A stretch of DNA of 64,000 nucleotides from the NCBI RefSeq assembly GCF_000006565.2, contig NC_031480.1, positions 2,485,975 through 2,549,974 on the forward strand, given 5' to 3'. Origin of the DNA: Toxoplasma gondii ME49 (taxonomy: Eukaryota > Apicomplexa > Conoidasida > Eucoccidiorida > Sarcocystidae). Both the position numbers and the translations under genes were made by a program. Below are positions 26,203 to 38,200 of this stretch, piece after piece. Every line of letters begins with the position of its first letter. Positions within the stretch are counted from its first letter, which is position 1. The notes below the pieces were generated by a model. The model was not told the DNA's origin. It did no database searches and saw only the letters and a list, made by a program, of their open reading frames with translations.

Positions 26203-27841
26203 TTTGTCTATATATGTACATGTATCTGTCTGTGTTGATCTGTATCTATCTATGTTATATGATGGTGGGCATGAGGTCAAATTTCTGGGTATGCGTGGTT
26301 TTATACTCGAGGACAAGCGCTGTCTGCGATCCTCAGACAACATCGTTTGATGGTTTGTTGCCACCTAGCGCATGCATTAGGAACGTTACTGTTCTCGCTG
26401 GTTTCTCTTTTTCCTGGGAAACGTGAGCGTGCATCTTGCAAGTGCGTCTCCTCAACTTGTCTTGCATGCGGCTTTCTTAAGTCCAAGCGCCCTTTTCACT
26501 GCTCCTTTTTTTCTATTTGCACGCCTCTTGCGTTTCCTGTACTTCCCTTTCCTTGATGCAAAAGGATTCTATCTTCGCCCATCGGAAGTACACTTCTCTT
26601 CTCCGTTTTGTGACCTCCCCGGAAAGCATTTTTGTATCTGTTTCTGCACAGCGTGAGTCTCTCGGGACCCTCTCCGTCGATTCTGAGTGAACATTCTTCT
26701 CAGCCGCTGGCGTCGGAGCCTGTGTCGATTACGCCTCTGACTTCGGCGATTCCTCGAGATCGTTTGGCAGGAGGTGAGACCGCAGATTCCGCGGTTTCTC
26801 AGAATCCCGCAACGAATGCACCTTCTGCGGTGCATTTGTCCATGGCTCTCGCCTCGCCGTTTAGCTCTGCGGACGGCTTACAGCGGTCAGAAGATTCCGA
26901 GGAAGAAGACCTCGTCAATGACGCAGGCGACGACACCAGTCGACATCCCGAGGTCGAGGAGGAAGAACTGCTCTTTTCGGACGCAGGAAAGGACGGCCGT
27001 CCACAGCCTGTCGCGCATCTGGCCTCTTGCCTTACATCGCGCGAGTCGCACCCGGCTCCTCTCCCTTCCTCTGCTTCCGTTTCGTCTGGACTCCGCTCAG
27101 CAGCTTCTCTTCTTGACACTCGGCCCTGTTGTCTGCAAGAGGCAGCCAGCCATGGGGCAGACCCTCCGGCTTCTCTCTATTCGTCTCGGCTTGGAACGTC
27201 GACCTCTGCTCTCGCGGAAAAAGGGGGAGTTGAACGCGAGGACGACAGAGACGCGGACGCGTCTGCAGAGCTTGCTCGTTCCCTACAGCAGAGACAGGCC
27301 GCAGAGGCGACGAGCTCTTCCTGTTCGACTCCGCGGTGCTACTGCGCTCATGTCTCGATGCCCTGTCCGCCGCCGGCTCCTGGGGGCACCCGGCGGGTGA
27401 CGATGAGGTGCCTGGCCTCGGGAGAAAGTGGAGACGCTTTCCGGACCGACGCCGACGGAGAGTTCGAGCGAGAGAGGAAAGCGAAAGACGGCGAAACTCT
27501 CACCGAGATCGACACCGTTATGTCCCTGTCGCAGCCAGCGTCATGGCCAGAGGTGGATTCGTCTGGACGAGCCCAGAAGGGAGACGCCGAAGAAGAGCTC
27601 GGACTGGCCACTCAGGCAGACGGCAAACACAGGGAAAGACATCGCGCGCCATCCCCTGCAACGTCCAGCTTGCCCCACACAAGCACTGCATACACCTTCC
27701 TCGAAAAAAGCTGGATGGGGTATGTCGAGAAAGTGCAGACGTCGATTCGACATTCCAAAACACAGCACGCATGTACCTGCAGGAACGTATATATCGACAA
27801 AGGTGTAGAGATCAATATGTGTACCCCAGTCCATTCATGAA

Positions 27842-27881
<40 letters not shown>

Positions 27882-30235
27882 CGGAGATGTTTGTTTGAAT
27901 GCGACTTCGGATAAGAAGCCAGGAAGCACCACTCTGTGGAGTCACGCCATTCCACCGATCCACAGGAAACACACACGCATCTGTAGAGTTCCACGGCAAA
28001 CAGATTCTTCGGCGACGACATTCAGCGTAAACGTTGTCATGTATCTTCGCACCCGTTTACGCCCTGCCTGTGACTTGTCTCTATCTTTATAAGCGTGGAA
28101 TGTCGTACTTCAATCAAGCAAAACACTGTTTTGTTTGCGCCCCCATGTCTGTCGAGGAATTAGCCTCAAGTCGTTTACCCTCCACTCTGTCTCTTCTGGC
28201 GCATGCCCCGACGACTGGTGATTCTGCGTTTGTCCGCCTTGGTGTCGCGTCATGTTTCTTCTTCTCACTCTTATTTTCCTTCCTCTTCTCTTTCTCTCCC
28301 TTTTTTTTCTCTTTCTTCTCCAACTCCTTTTTCTCCGACTTTATCTTCTCTTGATTCTTCTGTTTCTGCTTCTTCTCCATCATTTTTTTCTCGTGCTTCT
28401 TCTTCTCTTCCTACTCCTTGATCTTCTCTCTGTTCTCGTCTTCCTTTTTTCCTTCTCTTCCATCTTTCACTTCTCATTCTTCTCTGTCTTCTCTCTCTCT
28501 TCTTTTGTATTGTTCAGTCTCTGGCCCGGCGTCTGGTGTTTCACCTCTTCGCTTTTTCCGCTTCTTCGCCTCTGTTTCTGTGGCGAAATTCTCGTCAATA
28601 GAAGACCGCGCTCTTCACCCGTCTTTGCTTTTTGTGGAGCCTGCGGTGCCTTTGCATGCAGAACAGCCTTCATGTCGCCGCCTTCCCCAGACAGCGGCTT
28701 CGGAGTCAAGGTGATGAATGCGGACATGACTGAAATTTACTACTTGGGAATCATTGATTTCCTCACGCCTTATGACTGGAGACGCTATGGCCACACAGTC
28801 TATAAGCGCCTCAAGAGCTCCGCCAAGTGAGGTTTCTGCATCTGCATTTCTGCGTGTCTGTTGTGCCCTTTTCTCGACCTTTCTGTCCTGTTTGCCTCTC
28901 CACATCAGCCTAAAACGAGTTGCCTGTTGAAGAAGGAACCGGCAAGTTTCGGGACTCAAGCACCCCCTCCAGCTAAATACAAAGCGGTAGAATTCCAGTT
29001 CCTACTAGCAACTTCGTTTAACTTCGTTCACAATGCAACGTAAATAACGTTCTGTGGGTCTCGTGCTTGCACATCTATCCTACCCTCTGTGTGTGTGTCT
29101 GCGGACCGCAAGTTCTCTGTGCATGCAGCGAATTTTCCGTGGAAATGTCTTTCCTTTTGTCTGTATGAAGTTCTGCCCTGTGTGGCTTCACGGGGCCTGC
29201 GAGAGCGGGGAAAGGGAGAGCACTGAAATTCAAGATGTCTTCTCAAGGATCCAGGCGGCAACCGGAAACTGTGGGGGCAGTGGCGTGCGTGTAAAATGTC
29301 TTTTTTTCAAGGAAAAAAGACTCCGCAAATGCAAACAGACGCCAACATCGATCTCAGATCCATTTCCCTCTCTGTCGTGCACAAAAAGGATCGATAATGG
29401 ACTTTTGTGGGATTCTCTGCTATCCTTCATCGTTTTTCTTCCATATTCCTGTTCTCTGTCGTTTGTATCACTCAGTGTTTCAGTGGTTCACACCCGTAAA
29501 TATATATATATATATATGCACGTAGAATCGTTGGGTAATGATGATGTGTAACCTATGCGTGGACTGGTTCTTGTTTCATTGTTCAGGTGTGAATTTGGAG
29601 AGATATCTCCGGTGCCTCCGGCGTATTACTCTCGGCGGCAGCAAGCATTTCTTCGAGATCACGTCGTGCATGCAGTGGATCGCGGCGGCGGTGGGGAAGC
29701 GCCGACGGCGCTTGAGAGCATGAATCTGCGCATGCCTCGCCGCAGACTGATTCGGCTGCTGAAGTCTCGCGAGCGAGAATTCAAGGAAAAGAGTGCGTTT
29801 GAAAAGCCAAATGCAGCTCTTGACGAAGCAGTGGGGATCGTCGAAGCCGGCGGCCTCTGCGACGCGGGCCGAGAGAGCGACTGGTCTGCACGGCCGCCGC
29901 CACGGAAAAAGGGCAAAGAGCGTCGGCAGAAACAGCGTAGAAAGAAGCGCGAGAAGCGGAACAAAGACGCTGCTTGCACGGGAGAAAGTCAGGCGTCCGA
30001 ACAGACGAAACCGAAGGACCTGCCCAGGGACACAACACAGGACGGTCAAACCCAAAGCGCGCTTCCCCACGAGGAAGGAGTCCAGGTGACAACCGCGGAA
30101 CCTGCTGGAAATCGAGAACAGAGACGGTCGACCTTCTATGGTTTGTACAAGTTTGTTAAACCTCAGGAGGACGATGGCCCTGAAGAAGGAAAGGCGAGAC
30201 GGGAGACAAGTCCGTGTGGTGCGCCGAGAACGTAA
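13711..30235 (+). CDS. Phosphatidylinositol phosphate kinase, type I PIP5K-like, with long N-terminal extension
   Basis: Seventeen exons join in frame to 2144 codons: 13711-14464, 15029-15116, 15557-15619, 16123-16225, 16586-17227, 17669-18835, 19295-19429, 19705-19860, 20607-20752, 21445-22284, 22886-22965, 23675-23779, 24355-24493, 25804-25938, 26652-27719, 28662-28826 and 29587-30235 (TAA). The start ATG at 13711 has a purine at -3 and G at +4. Catalytic hallmarks are FLFSHDGKYLIKTI, YDLKGSTVSRRA, FDYSLLVGVH and YYLGIIDFLTPYDW. Such enzymes phosphorylate PtdIns4P to PtdIns(4,5)P2 at membranes, feeding phospholipase C and calcium signalling. DLKGST-x2-RRA favours type I PIP5K over Fab1/PIKfyve; the activation loop is less clear. 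Alternative: the first six exons could be a separate gene, because exon 6 would meet a stop at 18874 if unspliced. Exon 14 could instead start at 25822, also in phase. Confidence 0.85.
17669..18835 (+). other. Exon 6 of the PIP kinase: Ser/Arg-rich linker with tandem TCC-rich codons
   Basis: This exon opens with PDILRDIHDPNVIVQNVVMDK, an amphipathic helical stretch, then becomes Ser/Arg/Glu-rich. At 18421-18510 a trinucleotide-rich run (tcctccgcc, tcctcttccgcc) encodes alternating Ser and Ala. The end, ANIPIGLRLVKRNAITQN, is less biased. Most of the exon is probably disordered. The antisense strand is open as a Glu/Ala-rich frame, which is only a shadow. Confidence 0.65.
19098..19210. repeat. 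TA plus TAGA compound microsatellite, PIP kinase intron 6
   Basis: A compound tract of TA followed by repeated tagata and gatata units and TA again, ending about 85 bases before the exon at 19295. Confidence 0.9.
21057..21154. repeat. TCTA plus TA compound microsatellite, PIP kinase intron 9
   Basis: Repeats of tatc and ctac tetranucleotides followed by a TA run, in the intron before the exon at 21445. Confidence 0.9.
23200..23560 (+). repeat. Pyrimidine-rich tract with 20-22-bp tandem units, PIP kinase intron 11
   Basis: The plus strand is almost wholly C/T. From about 23460 a unit like tctctccctcgcttttttct is repeated three times with small changes. The tract ends about 110 bases before the acceptor of the DLKGST exon at 23675. 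Confidence 0.9.
24701..24896 (-). pseudogene. Nuclear copy of a mitochondrial LSU rRNA fragment (domain V)
   Basis: Read on the minus strand, this segment contains GGTACGCCGGAGATAACAGG, then GTATCAGTACCTCCATGACG, GGCTCATTAC and TACGCGAGCTGGTTTAAGAA, then GGAGACAGTTTG. These match in order the universally conserved peptidyl-transferase region of large-subunit rRNA (GATAACAGGCTGAT, GGCACCTCGATGTCGGCTC, GTACGCGAGCTGGGTTTAGAACGTCGTGAGACAGT). Its length of about 195 bases suits one of the separate LSU fragments of apicomplexan mitochondrial genomes. It lies in intron 13 of the PIP kinase gene, antisense to it, with locally AT-rich composition. I infer a NUMT rather than a functional nuclear rRNA gene. 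Confidence 0.85.
24905..25175 (+). pseudogene. Nuclear copy of mitochondrial cytochrome b (cob) fragment, decayed
   Basis: The plus strand reads through an apocytochrome b stretch: TASTASFVFLCILIHMTRGF, YNWSYSYLSTASMSG, then LLTLATAFLTYVLP, a TGA stop where cob has the Trp of PWGQM, then GQMN, GGAIVITNL. The SFWG expected next is damaged to NLGG. After TNL the sequence runs through poly-A and jumps to SPFHIVP, which resembles the later TP(L/F)HIVPEWY block of cob, so two cob segments appear joined. The insert abuts the LSU rRNA fragment with opposite polarity, a typical NUMT mosaic in coccidians. It is not part of the kinase protein, being removed with intron 13. Confidence 0.85.
25686..25753. 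repeat. (TA)n microsatellite, PIP kinase intron 13
   Basis: A long TA run preceded by atctatatatacatc, ending about 50 bases before the acceptor of exon 25804-25938. The same intron holds the mitochondrial insert. Confidence 0.9.
26165..26200. repeat. (TA)n microsatellite, PIP kinase intron 14
   Basis: A TA run in the intron between exons 25804-25938 and 26652-27719. Confidence 0.9.
27845..27879. repeat. (TA)n microsatellite, PIP kinase intron 15
   Basis: A TA run about 125 bases after the donor at 27720, in the intron that also carries the long pyrimidine tract at 28245-28510. Confidence 0.9.
28245..28510 (+). repeat. Pyrimidine-rich tract, PIP kinase intron 15
   Basis: About 260 bases of ttctt, cttctc and ctttt mixtures on the plus strand. 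It ends about 150 bases before the acceptor chosen for exon 28662-28826. Confidence 0.9.
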
Positions 30236-33200
30236 CGCACGAGGGGAAGGAAGGACCTTAATTTCGTTGGGTTTCGAGATTCAACGGAAACCTCCGTGTT
30301 GAGGGAAATCTAAAGAGCTTCCAACGCGAGAAGAAGTGGAGACAGTGAGGTGAGCGTGGAGTATTCTCCAGTTTCCAGGTTTCCACGCCGCTGCTCTTGG
30401 CAGGATCAAGCGCAGTGGCTTCGCCGGAGACGTCGGCGGAGACACGCTGACCGGGAGCTGATGCATGCGCATACGCATGCGCCCATGTACATTTAGAAAC
30501 TTTTTGGATGAATCGCGTCGACTTCGGCCCGACCTCTACACGGAGCGGGACAATGGATGTCGCGCTCCCGTGCTGTTTGTGAGATGGACAGCAAGTGTAT
30601 TCTTGGAAAGCTTTGTTTGTTGCCTTGCATGCACGCATTCGGTACAGTCGAGCACCTTCCCCTTTTGCGGTGTGAACAAGGCTCGCTTTCTGCGCGACCC
30701 TTGGAGAGGCCTCGGAGCCTCGGTTTCACCAGAGGGGGAGATGTATCCCGTTCCTTCTCATCGACTCACATCCGTGGGTCTTGCACACAGATGACCGTGG
30801 ATAAACAGGTACCCAAATTCCGCGGACGCAGGCTTGTGCGAAGGTACGTGTGCTTCCTCTTTCTTTCTCTGGAGCGACGCGATCCCCAAGTTGTCAGCGA
30901 CGTAGGCCTGTGCTTCCACAGCATGCACAGGAGAGTCTGAGACTGGCCTACCGCAGTTCATGAGTTGACAGGTGGTTTCGCGACAGGTCGATCCAACGAT
31001 CTTCATACAGCTTGTGATTGAAGACGGAAGCAGGGAGGACCTCCCGTGTGAGGCGAGGCCAGAGGGATCCATGAAGAGTAAGGGTGCTGCCAGGGGCAAG
31101 ATGCAAAGTTGCGGAGAGGGTAAGCACGGTGGAGAGAAGAGGGAGCGCAGACGAGGTGTGGAGTCTCTTTGTGAGGAAGGAGGAAATGTAGAATGAGGAT
31201 TCCCAGAGGATGAGGCGACCAGTGGTTGCGAAAAAAAACAGACGAGGGAGAAACAGGGAGACGCAGACGCGCATGCATGGCCACTCATGCCAGGCTGCTG
31301 CTAAGAGCAGCCTTAGACGCCTCCACATTTTTCTTGAGGCGGATTTTTTCAGCCGGCAAGCCACACGAGATTTTCTCGACTCCAGGTTTCCGCCTTCCCA
31401 TGTCGCGAATTCGTGAATGTTCCATGCCTTGAGTGAGACTGAGACGCCAGGCATGTTCGAAGCCTTTCGCTAATTTGATCGTAGGTGCATGCGGACAACT
31501 GGATGCCTCTTGAAGCGTTGCAGGCTCCACATAAGGGTTGCATGCGGATTGGGGCGTTCTGCCGTGTCAGTTCCGGTGCCCACAATGACCTTTCTCCTTT
31601 GTGACTTTCGTGAGACGAATGTGTGTGTGCAAACGGCATACATGCAGAAATGCATGCGTCAGTATGTTCTAGCAAACGTCTGGAGACGCCATATTTACGA
31701 AGCCGAGGCCACTGTGGTCCACACGTGGCGCCGCATGCGTTTGGCCTATTTATGCATGCAGCTCGGTTTGCCTCTTTTTTTCACCTCTTTCTTGTGCCGC
31801 AAGCGTCAGTTTGCTTAGAGCGTATAGGGGCTTGTTTCTCTGTGTCCAAAAACTCGACTTCCCAATTGTGTCATCGCTTCGATGCACTGCAGATACACAG
31901 GCGTGCTTACATCTAAGTATGTATATATGTATATATAAATGAGTATTCGTATGCGTAGATATGGATCGCTATGGCCGTTGTAGACCGCTGTTGACATCGC
32001 CTGCGTTGTCTCGCTGACCTGGAGAAAAAGGACGATATGCAGACGTATCGGTGGTGCTCTTTAGATCTCATGTTGTACATCTGACACAGGCGTACGCAGG
32101 CAAATGTTTGTGTGCCTACAAGTGCGTTTGACGAATGTGAGTGGTTTGTTTGCATGCACGCGGTAGACGCATTGTCTTCTCACTGTTTGTCCCTTACTTT
32201 GGCATCCATGATCCACACAAACTGAGTCGCCATGCTGCTTCCACACCTCATTTCGGCAAAGCCTCTGTGGTGCATTGGCTCGTTTTCGGAAGCATCCGCG
32301 CGTGGTGCGCTGTAGTGTGAAGCGTCAAGGTTGTGTGTGTAGGCGGTCACTCGGTGTCTGTTGTTCTAACCTGATCGTCGTAGATGTACGCAGGCGTCGG
32401 CCTTTATTTGAGATCATGCAGTGTAGGTAGGGCACCTGCATGCATATGTGCGGCCTTTTCGTAGCTGGCCAGCTCCGTGTAGACAAGGTGACTGCTCTGG
32501 TCTGCTTCCCCGTTGTGGAACGCCTACAAATTTGTCTCACGAACATACGTTTGGGGGCGCTTCACTAGAGCAGAGATTTGACCACGACCTTTCTGCATTA
32601 TTTTTCGTCAAATGCATTTCCATGTCCGGTGCGCAAATCCGCATCTGTCCATCGATTCCTTTTTGAAGTGTACGCCCCTCGTGTGTGCACCGCGAACCCC
32701 GCTTGGCTTTGCGGCCTCTGGTCGCCTTCCGCTTCTCATTTCTTCGTTCCGAATCCAGTTGAGAAACGGTTTTGTTGCATGCGCCTTTGGCATTTCTAAC
32801 TATGTGCGCGACAAGCCGCTTTCCAGCTCTCTTCCTTAAAGGAATCCTGGTCACGGATGTGGCTTACGCGAGGCTCCGGGGAACAACTTCGGCGAACATG
32901 TTTATAGTCAGCTAATAAGTGATATATCGGTAGCCAGTGTCTCAAGAGACGCCAGAGGAAGAGTGAAGCACGAAGATGGAAAGTCCGTTGTTTCTTATGG
33001 ACATGCGTGCATGTCTATGTGTACACATGTGTATGTTGTGGAATCGATACCCTGATCAATATGATGCGGTGTTTCCGCTAGCTGGCATTTCCTTACCACT
33101 GTCCAGAGTTCACACGTACGTTCAAAGTGTCCTGTGCATTTTGTAGCGTTCATCATCCACATCATCTAAACAGAGAAGGAGGCGGCGGATGGAAAATGCA

Positions 33201-34339
33201 CACGGTGCATGCTACAACAGCGTCTGCCGTATTCTGCGTGTTTGAGACGTAGATCTCATCCGTTGTTAACCTAGAATTACTCTCTGAGATTCATGCTTCG
33301 AGCAGCATAGGAAACGCCAGCGGACGAGCGGTAAAGATGATAGCCCAAATGTACAAAACACAACGTTACCCCCTTCACTAAGTAGAGGGGACATCACAGG
33401 CCGGCGGAGCAGCAGAAGTCAACGTAGAGGCTTTCTAGTTTGAGTCGCTAGACACGGCAAAGTGGCGTTTAAGTCAGACAGATTTTTCACAGTAATCGGT
33501 TCGCAGTGTGTGGCTGGAGATGGTTCAGCAGCGGTGCTTCGTTCCTGGAAAAGCCAAGAGTCGTATTGCATGCAGCGGCGTTCGGTGCATGCACGCGAAT
33601 GGCCTCGTCTGTGAAATTCTATATTGTGTAGCAGACGCCTGAAGCGCACACTTGTAGAGGACATCGGAGAGGATGGATAACGCTGGAGAGTGGGAACGAG
33701 TTGTCGGCGCCCGTGTCAATTGAGTGTGCGAGACAAAAGAAGCTGCATGCTCGCCTTTCATCGTATCGATATTTTCCTCCGGAGCGGATCGCGCTGATGC
33801 TTGCTGCGCTAGACAGTGTGCACGCGACATATTCTTGAGTACTGAAGCTTCTGGTAGCCAGTTTCTGGGGGCTGAAGCACTGACGGTCATCTTCGCTGCT
33901 TTGCCTGTTCCTCTGGATCGCGAAAACTAACAAGTTTTGTCGTTCATTCGCTCCCTCAATGTCGTACGTGGTTTCCAAGCCCTGCGCTTGCCATATCGGT
34001 TCGTTCTCGGCTGCACCTTTTCGCGCAACACCCGGTCCTCCCACAAGAGACAATGCTCCTACTTGGATTTAGCCTCGTCGTTGTCTTCCCCTCCTTCACA
34101 GCGAACGCGATTGAAATACGGCTGCCTCTGTCCATACAGCACCGTAGGATCGATGTGGGCTCCTAGGCGCAAACAGAAGGTTCTGAGAGGCGCCGTAGGG
34201 AGACCTGATTTTTCTCATGTTCGAAGAGATCTCGACATTTAAACTTTGTCCATCACAACGTAGCATAGACGCACAGCAGTACAGAACAAGCAGCTAGAGG
34301 AATGCCACAACACACGCCATGGCAGAGACACCAAATATA

Positions 34340-34373
<34 letters not shown>

Positions 34374-34379
34374 CATATA

Positions 34380-34412
<33 letters not shown>

Positions 34413-34543
34413 CGTTTAGATACATTTTTTACATTCACATTCGTACACCAATATACATACCTGGGTATCCCGCCCCAGATCAGGTGCCTCACTCTACTTG
34501 TACATACGCATATGTTTGTATATAAATAGGCTTGTGAGTTAAA
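30236..34543. other. Convergent intergenic region between the PIP kinase and CFAP44-like genes
   Basis: Both flanking genes end into this 4.3 kb, so it should hold two 3' UTRs. No open frame here has recognisable motifs, coding-like composition or conserved splice context. The region is dense in GCATGC palindromes, about 17 by eye, including near 30462, 30475, 30624, 31271, 31752, 32149, 32440, 33567 and 33587. A (TA)n tract lies close to the 3' end of the CFAP44-like gene (34335-34412). A non-coding transcript cannot be excluded. Confidence 0.55.
34335..34412. repeat. (TA)n microsatellite downstream of the CFAP44-like gene
   Basis: A 78-base TA run with two short interruptions (acat, attata), about 130 bases beyond the stop codon at 34544, probably within or just after the 3' UTR. 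Confidence 0.9.
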
Positions 34544-35216
34544 TTACTGTTGGACTGTGCTGCCAGTTTTTCCACGCGAATTCTCGCTGGCCAGCATCTG
34601 CCTATTATTTGTACCTTTCAGTTTGAAGAGACCGATTTCCTTTTTCAATGTTTCAATTTCCTTAACCTGCAGCTTCAGAACCTCCTTCAGCTTCGCCGCT
34701 TTTCGGGCTCTGTGCACGTCGGTGAGGCCGTCTTTATTCAGCTGCATGCACCCAAAATAAATCTTGACTAGACCATGCGGGGAACCTCGAAACCAAGTAG
34801 CCAGCAAAGGACTGGGAACCTTGAAAGCGACGACAACTGCCCTTGAGAAGACGCTGATGTGGAGAGGTTGCAAACGCTCATGCAGTTTAAGAGCCGTTCC
34901 AGCAGAAGCCACGAAACATAGAGGAGAGGGAGAACAGGGAGCCATGGACACCACAAGCGGGAACTCTCTATTAGCATGCGTGCAGATGCATGTTGGGTGA
35001 TGCATAATTCTCTTCATATGGCACTGCTAAAGTCACGCATAAAGTTTCCTGTTGCTGCAGAAGATCGTGTGAGTGCAGCGACGCTTACAAAACTACGCTT
35101 GGTAACTGTTCAAGCATAACACAGACATGTATATCTGTGTACATCTGTAAGGGTGTATACGTTTGTGCGTGTATAGCTAGTTGTATGTTTAACTGTGAAA
35201 GAGCACGTTTTCAAAC

Positions 35217-35265
<49 letters not shown>

Positions 35266-38200
35266 ACTACTTAACTCTCTGGCAGTAGATGAACCTGTGT
35301 CCATTTATAAATATTCATAGAAGTCTGAATGCGCATCGTTAATTCGAGTCGTACGGCGGTGGCTGTTGTGCCGCCCCCATTGTCGAGAGATTGGCGGAGA
35401 AGGATGTCGGATGCTTTCAGGCTAGCCACAGTTTTCAGCAGTTTTGTATTCTGTTGAAGAAGAGCTGCTCGCGTTGAAGAGAGTTCTTCGATTGTTTTTC
35501 GCTTCTCAGCGATAACCTGAGAGTCGACAAGTCTGACAAGAACCAATCGCGCCTACAAAAAACCGTTCGTTCTCTGGTGCTGTCTCCCGCGTCGGATCTC
35601 TCGAACAGGCGATACCGATGTTCACGATAAATGGACAGCACAGCTTGTCACTCTACGAAACGCCCAACTAGTCACAGTTCTTTTTCTTTGTAACATGACT
35701 TTTTTCTTGCTCTCCACAGAAGCGTCCGCAGAGGAATAAGTCTACAAATAACCAACTCCTCTAGAGACTCCGTGTAAATTCACATATGGAAAAACAAGGG
35801 AGCTGCTCCTCCTCGGTTTAGCTTCTGTGCTGTGCGTTTCCCCTCTTGCTGATAACTTGCGGTTAGAACGTTGGCGTAAAGCCTAAAACGCTTCCCCCCT
35901 GTATTTCGAATCCGTTCGATGCATGCAACTGGTGTGTCAGGCTATGTTTCCTCTTTTTCTCTTCTTTTTTCTTGTTTTTACGACGGGACCCGCACCTGTG
36001 CCTCAAGAGTGGCGGGGCCTTTGTCTTCCATACTTTCTCTGTTCAGTTTTTGTTCCTTCTCTGCTGCTACTGCGGCGGCGGCCCTCTCCAGTTGTTCCAG
36101 GGAAACGCCCGCGCCGAATCGAAGAAGTTGCACATTTTCGAATTTCTGCTTTAGCTGTTCAATCACTTTCATGGTCTGTCGAGAGAAAGCAGAAAGAGAA
36201 AGGAGAGAATGTGGAGTAGCGACTGGAAGGCATGACGGAAACGATCACTTGCTTTGACTAAGCAGGAGAGAGGTCAAAGCCCACACTAGAAAGGCATGCA
36301 AATCAACTTGGGACATGCATGCAGTTTTGAGTTGTCAGGATTTACATCATCAACATGTCGATGAAGTAGTGCCTGCAACAATGAAACCTATGTGATGAAC
36401 TTAACATACACGACGAAGCTCCACTACGTTGAACGACTAGACAGCATACGTTCTCGACTCTGGGGACTGACCCAGATGGAAGCAGCGGAATGGAGTCACC
36501 ACACTACTAAGTAGGAAATGACATATTATAAACTCAAAGGTATCAACAGAGTCGACACTGCAGTGAGACATCGGCGACAAAGAAAGTCGGCCTATGCCAG
36601 GTGTACAGCAGGCTTCTATGCGCCTCCCTCCATGCAGACGTTTTATAGGCGAAACCGAGATCTGCAACGTGAGAAACGATATGCTGGTTCCGCCGTAAGA
36701 CGTGGACCGCGAAGGCAGGACGAAGGCAGATCTTCATCTCTTTGGAAGAACGTACCCACATGTGTATACGTGTGTCCGTGCAGATGTATACTTTTGCGTA
36801 GATATATGCATGCGCATGCGTTCTGCGAAGGGTGTGAAAAAGAAGATTCATTTACACGGAGAAACCAGTGAAGGGCAAATCTGTAGGAGGAAACCCAACG
36901 TGGAAGCCTGTCGTAGACGTCACCTGCTTCTTTTCTCGCTGAGAGACCGCAAAGCTGCGAGTGAGGTCACGATACTCCGCGCGCGCAGCTTCTGTTTCAA
37001 CGCGTAGGTCTTTGATCCTGCAGGACGTATGGAGACACAAAGAGAGAAGTAGAAAAGGACCCCACTCCTGAAGCTCCGCCGCGAACGGCTCGTAGGTGCG
37101 AAACGTACCCACACAAATGTTCCAAGGCTGGCTGCAATAACTTTCACATACAGTTTTATAGAGATGTAGATGCATGCACGCACACATAGACAGACAGTCG
37201 TCTATATATCCTGATCCAACTCTCCCGGGGGACGCAAAGGGGACGCAAACTCCTTTTGAAGGTTCAGGTCACACGGACAGGCATCTAACCGTTGAGCTGT
37301 GCATAGATAAACCAGATCGAAGGACGTCGACGTCGATTTGCAACGACGAAAATACCGAACCGATTTCTGTGGCCTCCCCTTTTTTTGCTCGTCTTCATGT
37401 TGCCTTGGCGCTCACCTTTGGCGGAGCCTGGCGAATGCAGACCGAGTGAAAACAACTTCGTTTTTCAAGTCAGCCGGAAGCCGGATAGCAGGTGGAGTCA
37501 TGTCTTCCTGCTCAGGCAAGTCTTCGGTGTACAGACACTGGATCTGGCAGAGACAGCGGGTGAAAAAAGTTGAGAAAGTGAAAGAGAGAACTTTCCGGCT
37601 CCTCCGTGGGGCAGGGGGATGGATGCAGCAAAAGGACAGGAAAGTGAAGAGTTTTGTGTCCCGAAAAAGCGAACGCGTCATCGCCGTCTCGGTTTCTCAG
37701 ACACAGAACGATGAATGCGTGTGGATCCAGCTTCGTGGAACAACTGGAATCTCGTGGGCGTTTTAAAGTCGCTGTATCTCCTCCAGGTCGCAGACGCGTG
37801 TAAGCATTCGGAGACTGCAAGTGGACATGCCCAACGTCGAAGGGAGGATAAGACACGCAAGGATCTCCACTTGTATGCAAATGCTTGCAGTCTTGTACAT
37901 TTGTATATCGAGATACAACGGTACATATATGGGTCTATATTCATGTGCAAACACTGTTTAACATATGCACATCTACGCGCACACTTGTATATGCATTTAT
38001 GCCCATACACATGTATACCTATGTCGAATGCTCTGTACATCTCTTAACCTTGACGCACAGATATATATATATATATATATATATGTTCAGGTGCGTACAT
38101 CCGTATATGAACATTTGCGCGTACATCTGCGTATATGTTTATCGACGTACAGAGAGATGCCGATGTTGGGGGGAAAGAGTGTATGTGGTGTCACAGCATT

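Larger units (their letters stand above)
19295..29700 (+). other. PIP kinase catalytic domain in 11 exons
   Basis: In order: exon 7 (FYALTFAMMLGLQMSGEL) and exon 8 (FEDLAPDTFECARELAGV) give the N-lobe, like 'F-x-DYAP-x-F-x-LR-x-GI' of PIPKs. Exon 9 carries KSGQFFLFSHDGKYLIKTI, with the ATP-binding lysine in IKT. Exon 10 starts ILPAYVDHLLSNPNSLLTR, FGLHRVEIYKRYN. Exons 11-12 give CAYFAVIGTAFDP and YDLKGSTVSRRA (catalytic Asp and Lys). Exon 13 gives FLETISVFDYSLLVGVHR. Exon 16 carries MTEIYYLGIIDFLTPYDW and the helix VYKRLKSS. Exon 17 completes EFGEISPVPPAYYSRRQQAFL (activation loop and last helix). Two disordered insertions interrupt the core, about 250 residues in exon 10 and about 360 in exon 15. 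The tail after 29700 has a polybasic run (KKGKERRQKQRRKKREKR) that could bind membranes or act as a nuclear signal. Confidence 0.88.

Noticed and set aside
13711..30235. PIKfyve/Fab1 identity for the lipid kinase
   Set aside because: No FYVE or chaperonin-like region is visible and the motif DLKGST-x2-RRA is typical of type I PIP5K.
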